A DNA stretch of 64,000 bases. It comes from Macrothele yani (lineage: Eukaryota > Arthropoda > Arachnida > Araneae > Macrothelidae). The notes beneath the pieces were generated by a model. That model saw nothing but the letters and a program-made list of their open reading frames with translations, had not been told where the DNA came from and made no database searches. The position numbers and the translations under genes are program-made. Shown one piece after another: positions 1-11,578 of this stretch. Location of the stretch: assembly GCA_039090855.1 (NCBI GenBank), contig CM077011.1, forward strand, positions 23,251,001-23,315,000. The letters run 5' to 3'. Every line of letters begins with the position of its first letter. Within the stretch, counting starts at the first letter, position 1.

Positions 1-987
1 CACTACAGCAAGACATTCACGTTCCGTAGCTGAATAATTGCGTTCAGCTTTGGCTAAAGTACGGGACGCAAAAGCTATTGGATGCGCAGCTTGTGACAAA
101 ACGCAACCAAGACCAACTCCGGATGCGTCAGTATAAATATCAAATTCCTTAGTATGATCCGGGAAAGCCAACACAGGAGGCTGAGTCAATGCAGACTTCA
201 GTGCTTCAAATGCAGCGTTCGCTTCAGGGGTCCAAACAAACTTCTTGTATTTACGTTTCAAAGCATACAACGGCTCACAGATTGTAGCATAAGCGGAGAC
301 GAACTGCTGATACCATCCGGTCATTCACAGAAAGCGTGATAGTTCTTTTGCTGTTTTAGGCCGAGGAAAGTCAACAGTAGGCCTATTTTTTTCATTATCC
401 GTAAATAAGCCGTGGGGAGTGATTTTCAACCCCAGATATACAATCTCGTCCCTCGTTATCTGGCATTTACTAGGTTTTAACGTCAAGCCAGCATTGTATA
501 TGAGTTGGAACACCTGTTTGAGCAGAGAAAGGTGCTCGTCAAAAGTCTCGGATGTAATAATAATGTCATCCAAATATACATGCACATGGGGAACTAGAGC
601 AGGTCTGAGAACCGTATCCATAAGCTTTGGGAAAGTAGCAGGTGCAGAAGCTAGTCCAAAGGGCATACGTAGGTATTCATAAGCCCCAAAAGGAGTCACA
701 AAGCCTGTTTTATCGACGGAGTCTGGATGTACCGCCACCTGCCAATATCCACTCGCCAAATCCAAGGTTGACATCCATTTAGTTGACGATAGGTCATGCA
801 AAATATGCGACATGACAGGTAGTGGATAATTTATCGCTTTCGTGACTTGGTTGAGCTTGCGGAAATCTGTCAAGAAACGAAATTCATTGGGTTGTTTCTT
901 TGGAACCAGAAAAGCAGGTGCGGTCCAAGCGCTTGTTGATTCCCTTATTATGCCCTGTTTAATCATCTCGGAAATTTGACGTTGCAT
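1..987 (-). pseudogene. pol: gypsy pol: reverse transcriptase plus start of RNase H
   Basis: Positions 987 to 328 encode about 220 residues of reverse transcriptase. Visible are the fingers/palm motif LDLASGYWQ (residues 75-83), FGLASAPATF (110-119) and the catalytic YLDD (138-141) of the Ty3/gypsy type. An in-frame TGA at 325-327 interrupts the protein just before the connection domain (MTGWYQQF follows it). The same frame continues to position 1 with the RNase H start, including YTDASGVGLG and a later ERNYSATERE-like stretch. It would copy element RNA into cDNA in cytoplasmic particles. The upstream protease frame overlaps in another phase, which points to a frameshift near 980. The rest of RNase H and integrase are outside the window. 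Confidence 0.9.
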
Positions 988-1568
988 TTCCTGTTTTTAT
1001 GGGGAGCACAAGGGTAAGGTTTCGTCGCTATCGGTTTCGAACCATCAGTGTCAATGACGTGATAAACCACTTGTGTGACACCAGGTTGATCAGAAAATAA
1101 ACCAGGGCTTTCCTGCAAAAGTAGAGAAAGCTGGTTTCGTTGCCTCTCATTCAGTTGGTTACTCAGTAACAAACTCGTTATATCCATAGGATCCGTAGGA
1201 ATCACTTCGACAGGTTCCGGAAAGGAAATAACATGTTGTACGAAATTCAGGGTAACTTGAAAAGTATTGATAAAGTCCATGCCCATTAGGCATTTAACAG
1301 GTAGTTCGTCTATGAGCAGGAAAGAATCCGTAAAACGAGCCTTTCCCAGCACTAGAGATAATGTGACAGTTCCTGTGATACTGAATATTTCGTTATTTGC
1401 ACCTCGCAAATACTGCGTCGCAGGCTGAACGTGTATTACAGTAAAATTTTCAGTGCAAAACTTCGTATTTAGGGCTGATATTTCAGAACCAGTGTCGAAC
1501 TTTGTCTCGACAATAATATCTTCAATTGTCAAGAACACATCAGGCAACTGAGGAGTTTGGACAGTCAC
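963..1568 (-). pseudogene. gypsy aspartic protease domain
   Basis: A 201-residue open frame has the retropepsin active-site motif DTGS at residues 25-28 (context ETKFDTGSEIS). A flap/second-loop region follows and ends in CLMGMDFI, the usual hydrophobic-G-M/D motif near the protease C-terminus. Family knowledge: the enzyme is an aspartyl homodimer that matures Gag-Pol. The last residues (about 185-201) continue into the RT N-terminal linker but in another frame from the RT open frame, so a small indel lies near 980. In an intact element this region would be translated with pol. Here it is a fossil. Confidence 0.82.
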
Positions 1569-1624
1569 TAATACTGTTTTAGTGTCAGAATGCTTGGTAT
1601 CAGGAAGCAGTACCGACCCTTGGT

Positions 1625-2789
1625 CTACTTCCTTTGGAAGTTTAAAGGATTCCTGGTTGTATTATCATGCGGTCTGAAACCTCGGCCTTGCCGGGTATCG
1701 GGAAAGTTTCCACGATGAGGAAAACTGCGTGAAAACTTCTGCGGGAACTCCGCATGTCTGTTGAAATTTTCATTTCTATTACTTCTTCCCTCAGCACGGG
1801 CAGAAAAATCATCATTGCCCTGAGCATGAAAACGTTCTGAATTCTGCGGATTGGAACGGGGTCGAGCATACTGTGCATTTGTACGGTACCCAGAAAATTG
1901 ATTAGAAACTCGCGGTTGGTGTACCACTCTTCTATGCGGTGGAACGTATGATGCTTGGACTTGCATCTGTGTACGCTCGCGTTTAAAGTCATTAGGCCTA
2001 TTATGCCGCTGAGGATTTTCGTAATAAGCCTCGCGGGGTGCCCGAGCATGGTGAGTTGGACCATGTTTGCTGTGTCGCTCTTCATACGTTCGTATGAGGC
2101 GAAAGCATTTATGAATTGTAGCAGGGTGTCGGACCTCAAGAAAATCCTGTAGAAATGGATCGAGCTGTTGCAATAGGGTGTCCAACATGTCGACATGACT
2201 GGCATGTGGATCCCATAAGTTATACAAGTGTGTTGTTTCTAAAGCAAATGCAAACAGGGCTATCGTTGGGTCCTTGCTGACGAGAAAAAAGTTGTTGTGC
2301 AAGGCTAGCTCGACTGAGGCCGAAAGGAAAGACTTCCAAAAATTCCGCTCGGAAATTCTCATAATTAGAATCCGGGTTCGACACTCTCCACTGCCGATAC
2401 CAGGTCTTAGCGGTATCCTTCAAGCAAGTGCCTGCTATTTGCACTTTGCAGTCTTGAGGAATATTGTATAGATCGAAATGATCTTCCAAATCCTCGAGAA
2501 ATTTTAAGGACCCCTCCAAACCATTGAAAAGAATTGTTCCTGCATGCGGCACGAAATGGGCAAGCATGCTGCTTCTCTGAGAGGATTGAAATCCCTCAGG
2601 TACGACCCGCGACTCAGAGTGATAGGGAGCTGGTGAATTACGAAATTGTGAAGAATGCCTGGCGACTTGTGAATCATTGTCCGTAAAGTGATCCCCACAG
2701 GCTTCTTGCAGATGGTCGAAATTAATCCCATCACCTCCGAAACTTGCCTTAGGGTGAAATATTGATTTTGTCTCAGGTAATGAAGACAT
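1625..2789 (-). pseudogene. gag: gypsy gag, frameshifted
   Basis: The N-terminal part runs from an ATG at 2789 for about 145 residues of gag-like sequence. It contains YRQWRVSNPDSNYENFRAEF-type capsid sequence, after which the frame changes between 2362 and 2220. The second frame (to 1625) continues with a capsid end (HASHVDMLDTLLQQLDPFLQDFL) and then a long basic Arg/Asn/Pro/Phe-rich tail. I see no CCHC zinc knuckle, so RNA binding would rest on the Arg-rich tail, a known variant among insect gypsy elements. The gag start lies 36 bases downstream of the PBS, which suits the leader of such elements. The frame break makes it non-functional. Confidence 0.8.
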
Positions 2790-2824
2790 GGGTAATATAT
2801 GTCAAGACCTCGTGTTCAGGAAAA

Positions 2825-2836
2825 GTTCGGGCGCCA
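2825..2836 (-). promoter_or_regulatory. Primer-binding site of the gypsy element
   Basis: On the minus strand the sequence is TGGCGCCCGAAC, directly after the LTR end. It is the classic 12-nt core complementary to a tRNA-Lys-type 3' end. Minus-strand DNA synthesis would start here. The same 12 bases are the PBS of the TRIM element at 27221. Confidence 0.85.
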
Positions 2837-3424
2837 ATTATAATGAATTAGTTTTAACTGGTTTGTTGTGTGGTAATTATTATATCATGAATAAAGTTTT
2901 ATGCTGGTTGTTAATTAAGACACTTAATGAAAAGAGGCCTAACTGCCAGACAGAGGTCTGACAATAATTGAACAGAGAAAAAGGTACTCACTTTAAAATC
3001 TTTTATTTGACAACTCCTGGTATCATCCAACACACACACTACTAGTCACACTAATCGTATAACAATAATGAAGAAGAACCTAATCACATAGAACGAAGCT
3101 CTCGGCACAAAATAACGTAGCTCTTTTTTTTTCACATCGAACAAAACCTCTCCACATATGAACAAAAAGCTCTCCTCGCACATAAACAAAAGCTCTCTCC
3201 ATATAAACAAAAGCTCTCTCTACGCACATAAACAAAAGCTCTCCTAGGTATCGTTGAACGCGCCTATTTATACTGCCTACCACCACGTCATGGCTACACT
3301 CGTTGCCACATATCATTCAGTGGGAGAAATAACATCTCGTTAAGTAAGAAGATAATTTACATAGGAAAATAAAATAACGAGAGATAGTAAAATCAAAAGG
3401 AAACTGAATCTAGAGTATACGTTA
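2837..3424 (-). repeat. LTR (5' LTR in element orientation) of the gypsy element
   Basis: The LTR lies between the PBS and the Tc1 insertion. A TATA box (TATAAATA on the minus strand) sits at 3265-3272, and a polyadenylation signal AATAAA at 3002-3007. Together these give a plausible U3-R-U5 order, with transcription starting near 3240 and the R end near 2985. The 3' border reads ATTATAAT before the PBS. The 5' border is uncertain because flanking DNA is replaced by the Tc1 element. Confidence 0.7.
3140..3246 (-). repeat. Short tandem repeat in gypsy LTR
   Basis: About five imperfect copies of a 20-27-bp unit (minus strand core GAGAGCTTTTGTTTATGTG) lie just downstream of the inferred transcription start. 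They would therefore be in R or U5 and present in every element RNA. Confidence 0.75.
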
Positions 3425-4981
3425 CAACTGGTGTGCAAAAATTAAGGACGAAGAGAAGAAATTAGCATAACAGCGGAACGATTTGGCAGAACGGACCGAA
3501 AAGACAACTCAGGAGGTAGACTAGGGTCCGTTACGGTAGGGCATGCGCATATATGCAAGATGACATAGGGGGAAAGTATCGGAAGTGTATAAAGCACACG
3601 GGCGGTGTACGCTCAGCAATTCGGTGAAAGATATTGCACGGTGTACATCGGTTTTAACGACGTAGAGTTGCTGCCACCGTATGATATGGCCAACAAGCAA
3701 TCCAGTAGACGACATCTGGATGACTTTACCGAGGTCGCGTCATTGGGAAGTTGGAAGAAGGTCGAAGTGTGACTAGTGTGGCCGAGGAGTTCGGGATAGC
3801 TCACAGCATCGTTTCACTAACTTGGAGAGCAGTTTAAACGACAGGAACAGCTATCCGAGAGTTCTGCAGTGGTTGTACACGAGCAACCACGGCGGCAGAA
3901 AACCGGTATATTGTCGTACAGGAGAGAAGAGACATATGACAGACAGCGGGAGAAATCGCAAGGCACATGCAACAGACAACTGGACGTCCGTTATCGCGTT
4001 TTACCGTGGCCAGGAGGCTGCACGAAAGTGATCTATTTGCACGACGACCAGTACGGTGTATGTCATTAACTCCTGCCTATCATAGACGGCGGCCTCTGTG
4101 GTGCCAGGACTACAAGAACGTGACACATCAGCAATGGGGTCGAGTTCTCTTTACGGATGAGAGCAGATTTAGTCTGACGAGCGATTCTGGACGTATACAC
4201 ATCTGGAGAGAGCAGGGAACACGCAATCACACCTCCAACATCGTCAAAAGGGACCGGTTTAGAAGTGGCGGAGTTCTGGTTTCGGGCGGTATCATGCTTG
4301 GTATCCGTAATGACCTCCACATCTTCCAAGGAGGTTCAGTCACTGGTGTCCGGTATTGTGCCGAGGTTCTCCTGCCTCACGTGCGTCTATTTAGAGGTAC
4401 TGATAGTCCTGAGTTCCTCTTCATGGACGACAACGCTACACCTCATCGTACAGTTGCTGTCGCAGAGCTGTTGGAGAGTGAAGATATTGAACGCATGGAT
4501 TGGCCCGCAGGGTCCCCGGACCTAAATCCAATCGAACACGTGTGCGACCTTCTCGGGAGACGCTTGGCAGCACGTCACCAACCGCCAGCAACGATTCCGC
4601 AGCTGCGATTGGCGCTACAAGAGAAATGGGCACCGATGCCTCAACAGCTCCTTGATAACCTCGTGTTCTCAGCATGGATAGACGTTGAAAATCCTGCAAC
4701 GCAGTCAGGGGTGATCATATATCCCCTACTAAAGACTAGATCTTTCTTGGAAGCCGCCTGTCACATGGACGTTTCTGTCTTCTGTCCAGTTGCGCTCGTA
4801 GCTACCTTTTCAATAAAGTGCCTTTGTATCCCTTGTATTCCGTGTTTGGACGGTTTTGCTCATTTGCCCCATATTCTTACATCTTGGGGATCTTATGGTA
4901 TGATTTGAGTCGATTTGGAGCACTTCTGTACGACGTTACATTCGAAAAATCCGTCTCGTCTTTAATTTTTGCTCGCCAGTG
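3425..4981 (+). mobile_element. Tc1-like transposon, TA-flanked
   Basis: The element is 1557 bp long, flanked by TA at 3423-3424 and 4982-4983. Imperfect terminal inverted repeats of about 25 bp share the core GCAAAAATTAA and end ACTGG inside the TA. Length, TA target and the enclosed DD34E transposase fit Tc1/mariner. It sits exactly at the visible outer edge of the gypsy LTR. Confidence 0.88.
3620..4740 (+). pseudogene. Tc1-like transposase (DD34E), N-terminus broken
   Basis: The open frame from 3967 carries most of the catalytic domain. FTDESRF supplies the first Asp, FMDDNATPH the second, and SPDLNPIEHV the Glu. HIWREQGT lies between the first two as expected for Tc1 transposases. The DNA-binding HTH half should lie in 3620-3966, but no continuous frame covers it, so it is frameshifted or decayed. 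The C-terminal tail after about 4690 no longer resembles the family. All three catalytic residues are present, but without the paired-like DNA-binding half the protein would not act on its ends. Confidence 0.85.
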
Positions 4982-5329
4982 TATTTAAACTGATGTCCGA
5001 AAATCAACGCGACTAACACAAATTCGAGAATATGGCCAAAAGGAGAAGACCGATTGTAAACATTTTTCACAGACATGTGTGAGAGGAAACTCTAAGTCGA
5101 CGTACCTAAGCAGCACTGTGCTAGTTCATATAGAAATATGCAAATAGCGACCTATATCATCAGGCTGTCTGACACGTACCCTTGAAAAACGTTGTTGTGA
5201 GCGAGGTGTCGCAACTTAAGCTTGAGCTGGACAGTTAGTGGAAAAATCGCTCCGTACCATCGTTCAGGAGACTTTACAGTAGAGAGCAATCAGTAGATTA
5301 AAAACAAGGCAATAGGAAGATGAGGTGGC

Positions 5330-6146
5330 AAGATGACTGAATGTGTCGGGGAAAGTGGTCTCCAAATCTGGACACAATTTCACGGAATCGGAGCAATAAC
5401 CAGAAGGCAGCATACAAGGACGGCCACCGGCCTCCACAAGTCAAGACAACCGGTATTTGTCTCTAACAGCTCGCCGCCATACGGAATCGATAACCAAACA
5501 GCTTTCACAGGAGCTCTCTTCTGCTACGGGAACAGCGACACCAAGGCAAGAAGTTTACAGAAGACTCCACAAGAGAGGTCTTTATGAAAGCAGGCTAAAT
5601 ATTTACATTCCACTCACCGCATCGCGCAGAAGGGTCCATCTAAATTAACCGTAAAAGCATCACACCGTGACACTTTTATCCATGGGCTTGTGTTTTCGTC
5701 AGAGTCGCGGTAGAGCCCAAAACAAAATTCTCGACGTATGCGCATTTGGAGAGAAGAGGGAACCCGAAATCTTCCCTCCAACATTAAGAAAATTCACTAG
5801 TACGGTGGGAAAGATTCCTAGTTTGGGCTGTCGTCGTATTCAATGTTTTCTAGAAGATCATTACCTGACTGCTGCATTCTCCAGGAAGCACATCCTAGAC
5901 ACCTATGTACGACTTTGCAGTGGAGCTGTTGCAAAACAGCTCAGTTTTATGGACACTAACGCCAGTCCCATTAAGGCTCGGCTATTCAATGAATACCAGG
6001 AGAATGTAGGTATTCACAAGATGGAGGGGCTCGTGAGATTTCGTTACGTGAACCTGAGAGAAAATGTTTGTGATGCCTTAGGAAGAGCAATTGGAAGCTG
6101 GCAGCTCTCCCTCCCAGAACCATCCCGGGACTCCTACAAGCCTTAG
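5330..6146 (+). pseudogene. Decayed Tc1-like transposase
   Basis: The best part is 5667-6146. There RMRIWREE-like sequence (shifted frame near 5738) is followed by FMDTNASPIKARL, a worn version of the D-D-N-A-x-P-H motif. After that come KMEGLVRF and NVCDALGRAIGS, matching the Tc1 segment that normally reads WPARSPDLNPIEH then WD.LGR. The second catalytic Asp has become Thr and the SPDLNPIE box holding the catalytic Glu is unrecognisable. Multiple frameshifts separate it from the N-terminal remains at 5330-5600. Confidence 0.7.
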
Positions 6147-6238
6147 TAAGAATTCCAGGATGGTTCTTATTTTATTGCCCCAAACTCTCGTTCACAGCCT
6201 TATAAGCGGCATGTGTGCTCGTTATGCGAGCTGGGACA

Positions 6239-6542
6239 GCGGGTGGCCTAGTGGGTAAAGCTTGTGACTGCCACGGAAAGGACCTCAGGGTCGATCCCCA
6301 GGCAGGTACGAACGCTCGATCCACTAAATATCCGCCGCCGTGCGTCGGATGGGCACGTTAAGCCATCGCACCCCGGGTACTGATCCGCCTGTAGTAAATA
6401 AGGGCGTCTTCTACCTCGCTTCCGTGTCACTTTCCTATCGGGCACTCTATCCCAAATCTCCTAGCTTCCTACTTCTAAGGGTTGTTTAAGACCTGGGGTC
6501 AGACACTCTCTTCCTAAAATCCTCTACATATGAAAATGAAAC
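6239..6542 (+). mobile_element. SINE family 2 (tRNA-derived), copy 1
   Basis: It starts with a tRNA-like head: A-box region GGTGGCCTAGTGGGTAAAGC, then B-box region GGGTCGATCCC near 6289-6300. A conserved body follows (GTATGACTTTCC-like and CTTCCTACTTCTAAGG motifs). The same roughly 300-bp unit recurs at 30270-30606 (+) and 40066-40370 (-), which defines the family. Confidence 0.85.
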
Positions 6543-7762
6543 AGTTATGTGAGATGTACCGCTGTTCTGGTAAATCACACTCCCTAGTAGCCCCTCGAAA
6601 TCCGTGCTACGTGCTGTCATATACGTTTTGTTGATTTGGTATTATTTATGGCAATCTGGACATTACTCTTCCTTTTAGATTTGCGTGAGTAAATTGAAGT
6701 TTGGGTAATGGAAATTGTTGCCACCAGACCAGGTGAAACTTATTCAGCTTTGTTGCTCCTCAGAGGCATGGTGAGGGATAAGTTGATTGCGTTGATAAAG
6801 AGCTGATCCTTTGTTACACTATGTACAACTTTTATTTATGTACATAGATACCGTTCAGCAGGGATTCGATTGCAGCCTCGTGACAGTACAGTGATGCACT
6901 AATTGTGCGCATACACAGAGCATTGGGAATTTATCATTCAGCATAACTGGAATTAGTTGCTTTCAAATATGCAGGATCGCTCAGGTGGAGGATGTCGCTG
7001 ACCGCAGCCTGTCATTATAGTTCGACGATATTGCAGCTTTACCCGCAGGTAATTTAACATCTCTTAAGAGTCTTAACCGGCAGGTAGGTTTCTACCGACT
7101 GGACAGCCGCAGCTGAGCAGGCTTCTTGCATATCGTGCGCTCTCATCCCTTAAGCAACAACGATAGTTCGACTCTCCTGTTTTCTGTCCGAAAGGCAAGT
7201 GTCCCACGCAAGTTTGTTATAATTTTTCCTCTTCAAAACTGTGCAGCCTGGACTTCGCACGACTAATCACATGTGCGCATGCCTTTCGAGCTTGGGCCAC
7301 GTGGTAAACGTCTTACGCTGCTCCGCCCCTGTCAAGCTACCAACAAACTTCCTCTGCTAAGTAAAGGTCCTCGTGTTCTTGAACTTCTGGAGCAGAATTC
7401 ACTAAGGAAAGAATTTCCTTCCCCGTTCTTCTTTCTTTGTGACCTTGACACCCAACATGGCCGACTTGTTTTCATCTTCCATCTTACAGGACAAAAATGG
7501 CGTCCCATCTCCCATTTCGTAATTTTTTTCCACTTTTCCGGTATTAAATATGTTCACATCGTCACACTTGCTGCATCACTTTTGGAAAGTCATGCTGTCA
7601 AGTGTGTTCTTCTTCCTCGTGCGGTGATTGTATGACTTTTCCGCCATTTATAGCTTCGTTATCGATATATGTAGCTTCGTACCAAACATAATTTAACTCT
7701 ATCGAGTGAATTTTGCGCAATTCATGATTTTGTGTTTGTTAGATTAATTTTGGACACCAGTG

Positions 7763-9903
7763 TATTTAGCATGATAATCAAGTATAGTTTTAATAGCATT
7801 TTCTTATCATGCATTTCCTCTTATACTTCCTATTGAAGGATTGTTAACACTGTGCCACGCCTCGCAACTGGTAAATATTCATAACATTACCTTTTCTTGC
7901 AAAGGTTTCTTGCAGAAAAACTATACCGTACTTCCAGAAGGAGAGAGACTCTCCAGAAACCTGTTATGATTTTAAGCTCCGTTCCGAAATGAATCCGGTG
8001 ACTCGGCCGTGGAGGATTGTCTTTATCACGTTATGCGTTCCGTGATGTTTCCCTTAAAACTTTCAGAACGAATTACATTTTGCTCTACGAAAAAAAGAAG
8101 AAATGGTTGCAGTGATAAACGGTTATCTTGTCAGACTCGGATTCCACACAACCAGACAAAGATTCAGAATTTTTCTTAGCCTACCCGCGACGAGAGATCT
8201 TCAAACTCTTCAATAAAGCAGTCTCTTTTTCGGTAAGAATTTCTACCAGTTGTCATAAGTTGCAAGGTTTCGTGTGTTTGATATTGTTTAAGATCTTAAA
8301 GGAGAATAATCTCGGTAATTTTATTAAATTAACAATGCTTATTCACAATAATAACTTCCTTGGAGAATTAGTCATTCAGAGACTTTGTTGATTATTGGAT
8401 TGTTGGATCAGTACCCAAACAGTTGCACCCATACATATATACCGACATTCACAAATAGCTGTTGTATGAATTGTCTTCATTGTGTACAAATGATTAACTA
8501 TCAGGAAAAGGGTGGAATAGAATTGTATATGAAGGTCGGAATGTTTCTGCAATTTTTTATCACTATCCTTTCAATTTGCTGATTCCCGCTGACAAAGCTG
8601 CGGGTTCACTTGATTAAACTTCAGTTTTCTAAACACTAGGTAAAGATGTTGACCTACCTTTCATTTGTAGCATGACTTGGGAAGTCATGTCTAACAGTTT
8701 TGAGGAGGAATTTTCTTTTGGTGCCAACGATTGTTTCATGCCGTCACGGCAACGTTTGCAGCTCCGTACGCACACTTGCCGTCATCCATCGCATCAAACA
8801 ATTCGCGTCGCACGCCGACGAAGGATAGTTCGCAAACAAGCCTCCCCGCACGTGTTGATGACATTGATTTATTACTTTAAGCCGAAAACATCTCGTGCAT
8901 AATCTGATTGGCTTAAGAGTAGCCAATGATGAATCGCGGCAAGAACACTCGTTTGAGTTTTGACATCACCCACAGAGGAACGCAGTGTGAGACATATTGG
9001 GAGGTACTTCAAGAATTTCCGAAAAATTATGTGTTGTTGCTGAGTGTGATGAGGTGTGCTAATTAACACATATCATCACTGCTTAATCAGGGATTATCTT
9101 CTGCAGCTTCAAACTCCTCCTGTGACACTTCCTCGTCAGTACGCGTGAGGGTAATGAAATTCGGTTTTCAATTAATAAGATCAACTAATTACAGGCACAC
9201 AGTAACGCGATAAGTTGGAGTAATTCAGTTTTTGTGCGTCACGTTCCGTTATAAGATTAAATGGATTTCAGCTGTCTGAAAGAATCAATGGCGCGTCTTT
9301 GAACGCTGTCGTTATGCGATCACAATTCCTTGTAATTTTTGAAATTGAAATAAAATTGCTCCTATTATGTGTCTGTAACAAAAGTGAATAAGCTGATATT
9401 TCGCGAGATGTCAAGTCATGTTGGAGATGATAGATGACCTAGTCAGCTTCATTTTGTAAGATAATCGTTACGGATTCAACTTATTTGTTGTGGCACAATG
9501 TGTCCTACTCAAAGGAATTTTGCTCTTCGGTCACAAAGGAATTGTAACGTATTCTATAATTTAACTTTCATTTTTAGTTACTTTTTTTTAATGTAAACTA
9601 GGGACTGCGCCTCTAGGCTCGCTACGCTCGTTTCCACAGTAGCGCTCTGGCCCTGCAGCCCGATCTCCAAGTATATCACATGAAATAGAAACTGGAAAAT
9701 TCATATGAATTTCAATTTTTATTGCATGTCTAAGCAAATAAGGCTTGTTATTCCGAAGTTTCAGAGTGTTTTTACTGTCGTTAATTTTAGAAGGTTGGAC
9801 TTTTGACGTTTGAACTTAAAGCACTTACTAAATTTACCCCTAAAGAAGCCAAAAGCTATCCAAAAAGCATTTCCGTAAACCGTAAACCGTTATGCTAAAC
9901 CGT
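7763..9903. other. Interval without recognised genes
   Basis: AT-rich sequence with only short open frames (the longest under 90 codons) and no family motif, splice-bounded exon or RNA gene that I can support. A GC-richer patch at 9600-9660 has no evident meaning. Confidence 0.5.
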
Positions 9904-10401
9904 TAAGGTGGACGTCAAGTAATTTTGCTTTCTATACTTCCAATGGAAAAACTTTTGTACACATTTCCTTGACAATCAGTGTGTTCCCAAGGATGAAAAT
10001 TTGAACATCGGTTAATATAACTTCATATTATAACTTATAATACTTATTATTTTTTAAAACATAACCGTAATTATATTAAAAATCGATAAATTTTCCTTTG
10101 GTGGTAAACCAAAAAAAAAAGAAAGATGGCGCGGCCTGTACTTTGATGACGTCAGTAGACAAACAAATGTTGGATTGCATAATTATCGTTATGTTTTAGA
10201 AACTATTGAGCATTCCAAGTTATAAACTGAAGCTATTTTAATTAATGCTCAAATTTTAATCCTTGGGAACGCAGTAATTTTGAAGAAAATGTGTACAGAA
10301 AGTTTTCCATTGGAAGTATAGGAAGAAAAATTAAAGAAAATGTGTACAGAAAGTTTTCCATTGGAAGTATAGGAAGCAAAATTACTTGACGACAACCTTA
10401 A
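9904..10401. mobile_element. Palindromic MITE-like element
   Basis: The left arm (about 9904-10030) and right arm (about 10243-10401) are inverted copies. The ends read TTAAGGTGGACGTCAAG on one side and the complement of CTTGACGACAACCTTAA on the other. They continue inward through CTATACTTCCAATGG and CCTTGGGAACGC-type blocks. No open frame lies between the arms. The right arm contains an internal direct duplication. A CRE-like TGACGTCA sits near 10147 in the loop. Confidence 0.75.
10281..10379. repeat. 50-bp direct duplication in one MITE arm
   Basis: Two copies of a block (core TGTGTACAGAAAGTTTTCCA) follow each other at 10281-10329 and 10331-10379. The opposite arm has only one copy, so the duplication arose after insertion or in this lineage of the element. 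Confidence 0.85.
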
Positions 10402-11330
10402 ACAACTGAGATAGCTTTACCAATAAAGCATATGCATAACAAATTCTCTGCGTCAACATGGTAGCAGGTCACGGGACCAGATCGTTCCTCTGTTGTTATC
10501 GTGAAGACAGACAAGCCGTTCGCTTCTTTCCTTTGCGACTTTAAAAAATGCTTAAAAATCAGAAAATGACTTTTTCTTAAATTATTTTTTTGCAAAAAGG
10601 GACGATAGTTGTAAGTTTATGCAGTAAAAATTGCAATGCGTTATGATCTATAGTTTGCCATATATCCGTTTTTTTAATGGATACCATCGCGAAATAGAGA
10701 ATTTTGTGAAATTTTGAAATTTAATTGCTCGTAAACTAAATCGAAATTCAAAAAATGGGCGACGAAGTGCAACGATTCGGTCATGGCACTACATGCCTAC
10801 AAAGGTTCGTGGTTCTGTTGCTGTTAGTGTGTCCGGAACGAGATCTGACAGCACTTTTTGCTTACCTTAACTTTGAAGTACAATAGCTCTTGAAGTATTG
10901 CTGCAATCGAGAAACGGTTTATTTCAGCGTGTTTTCCAGCAATTCTCTACAAGCTCTGTAAAATTCATATTTTTGTGTTTAATACGTTTTGCGCTGCGAG
11001 CTAGGAAAGCAAGAGTGTCGCAAAATTTCTAAAACAGCGGCAGTTACTTTTTTTAGAATAGAGAGATTTGAGTTCATTCTCTTTTAGCGTTTTTCAAACT
11101 TAACGTTATGTCTTCTCTCTCGCAAGATGATATTGGCAACAGTTATGAGGTCAAAGAGTATGACGTATGTATGTGACCGGTACGAACTGGAAGAGATGTA
11201 ACGTTGGAGAAGGAGAAAAAAGTGTGAAGATGGTGGTATGCTATGATAGTGGAAGGAGCGTTGTTTAATTGAAGTAGAATCTATTTGAAAACTTCGTGTT
11301 GTGCTGTTATATATATTCATCGTTCAGAGT
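10402..11330. other. Interval without recognised genes
   Basis: AT-rich; no protein motif or repeat family recognised. Short frames only. Confidence 0.45.
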
Positions 11331-11341
11331 TAAGTGTTCTG

Positions 11342-11567
11342 TTGTTTGTTTTTATTTTTGATTTAAAGTTTAACCACCACCATGAGGAACTCAACTGGCT
11401 ATAAGCAGTCGCCCGTCCCTAATTTAGGGTCGCTGGCTCCAGGGAAGGGACGGAGCCACTGCCGTAAGACAAACACAACATCTACGCCTCACCGGAAATC
11501 GAACCCAGACCCTTCTGGAACAATTGGTCACAAACCAGCCCTTAGACCACTGCGTCACCGGGGAGGC
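11342..11567 (-). mobile_element. SINE family 1 (tRNA-derived), copy with 11-bp TSD
   Basis: On the minus strand the unit starts with a tRNA-like head at the right, including a B-box region near 11495-11510. It runs through CTTACGGCAGTGGCTC and CCCTAAATTAGGGACG blocks and ends in an A/T-rich tail at the left. The direct repeat TAAGTGTTCTG at 11331-11341 and 11568-11578 is its target-site duplication, as produced by LINE-mediated insertion. Confidence 0.88.
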
Positions 11568-11578
11568 TAAGTGTTCTG

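Larger units (their letters stand above)
1..3424 (-). mobile_element. Ty3/gypsy-type LTR retrotransposon, left part outside window
   Basis: Read on the minus strand the order is LTR, PBS, gag, aspartic protease, reverse transcriptase, then the start of RNase H, where the window ends. This is the canonical Metaviridae gag-PR-RT-RH order. Integrase, PPT and the other LTR would lie to the left of position 1. The copy is dead: gag is frameshifted, protease and RT are in different frames, and RT is followed by an in-frame TGA before the connection domain. The upstream end of the LTR is cut near 3424, where a Tc1 element starts, so the 5' target-site duplication cannot be seen. Confidence 0.9.
4986..7762 (+). 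mobile_element. Degenerate Tc1-like element, expanded by later insertion
   Basis: The right end (7740-7762) reads TTTTGGACACCAGTG and is followed by TA. Its reverse complement aligns over about 50 bases with the sequence starting at 4989 (ACTGATGTCCGAAAATCAA), so both ends of one element are recognisable although badly worn. It encloses the transposase fossil at 5330-6146 and the SINE at 6239-6542. The left end directly abuts the TA of the preceding Tc1 element. The region 6543-7735 inside it shows no recognisable coding sequence. Confidence 0.55.

Noticed and set aside
7273..7635. 120-codon open frame
   Set aside because: No recognisable domain, lies inside a decayed Tc1 element interval, and length is within chance for this composition.
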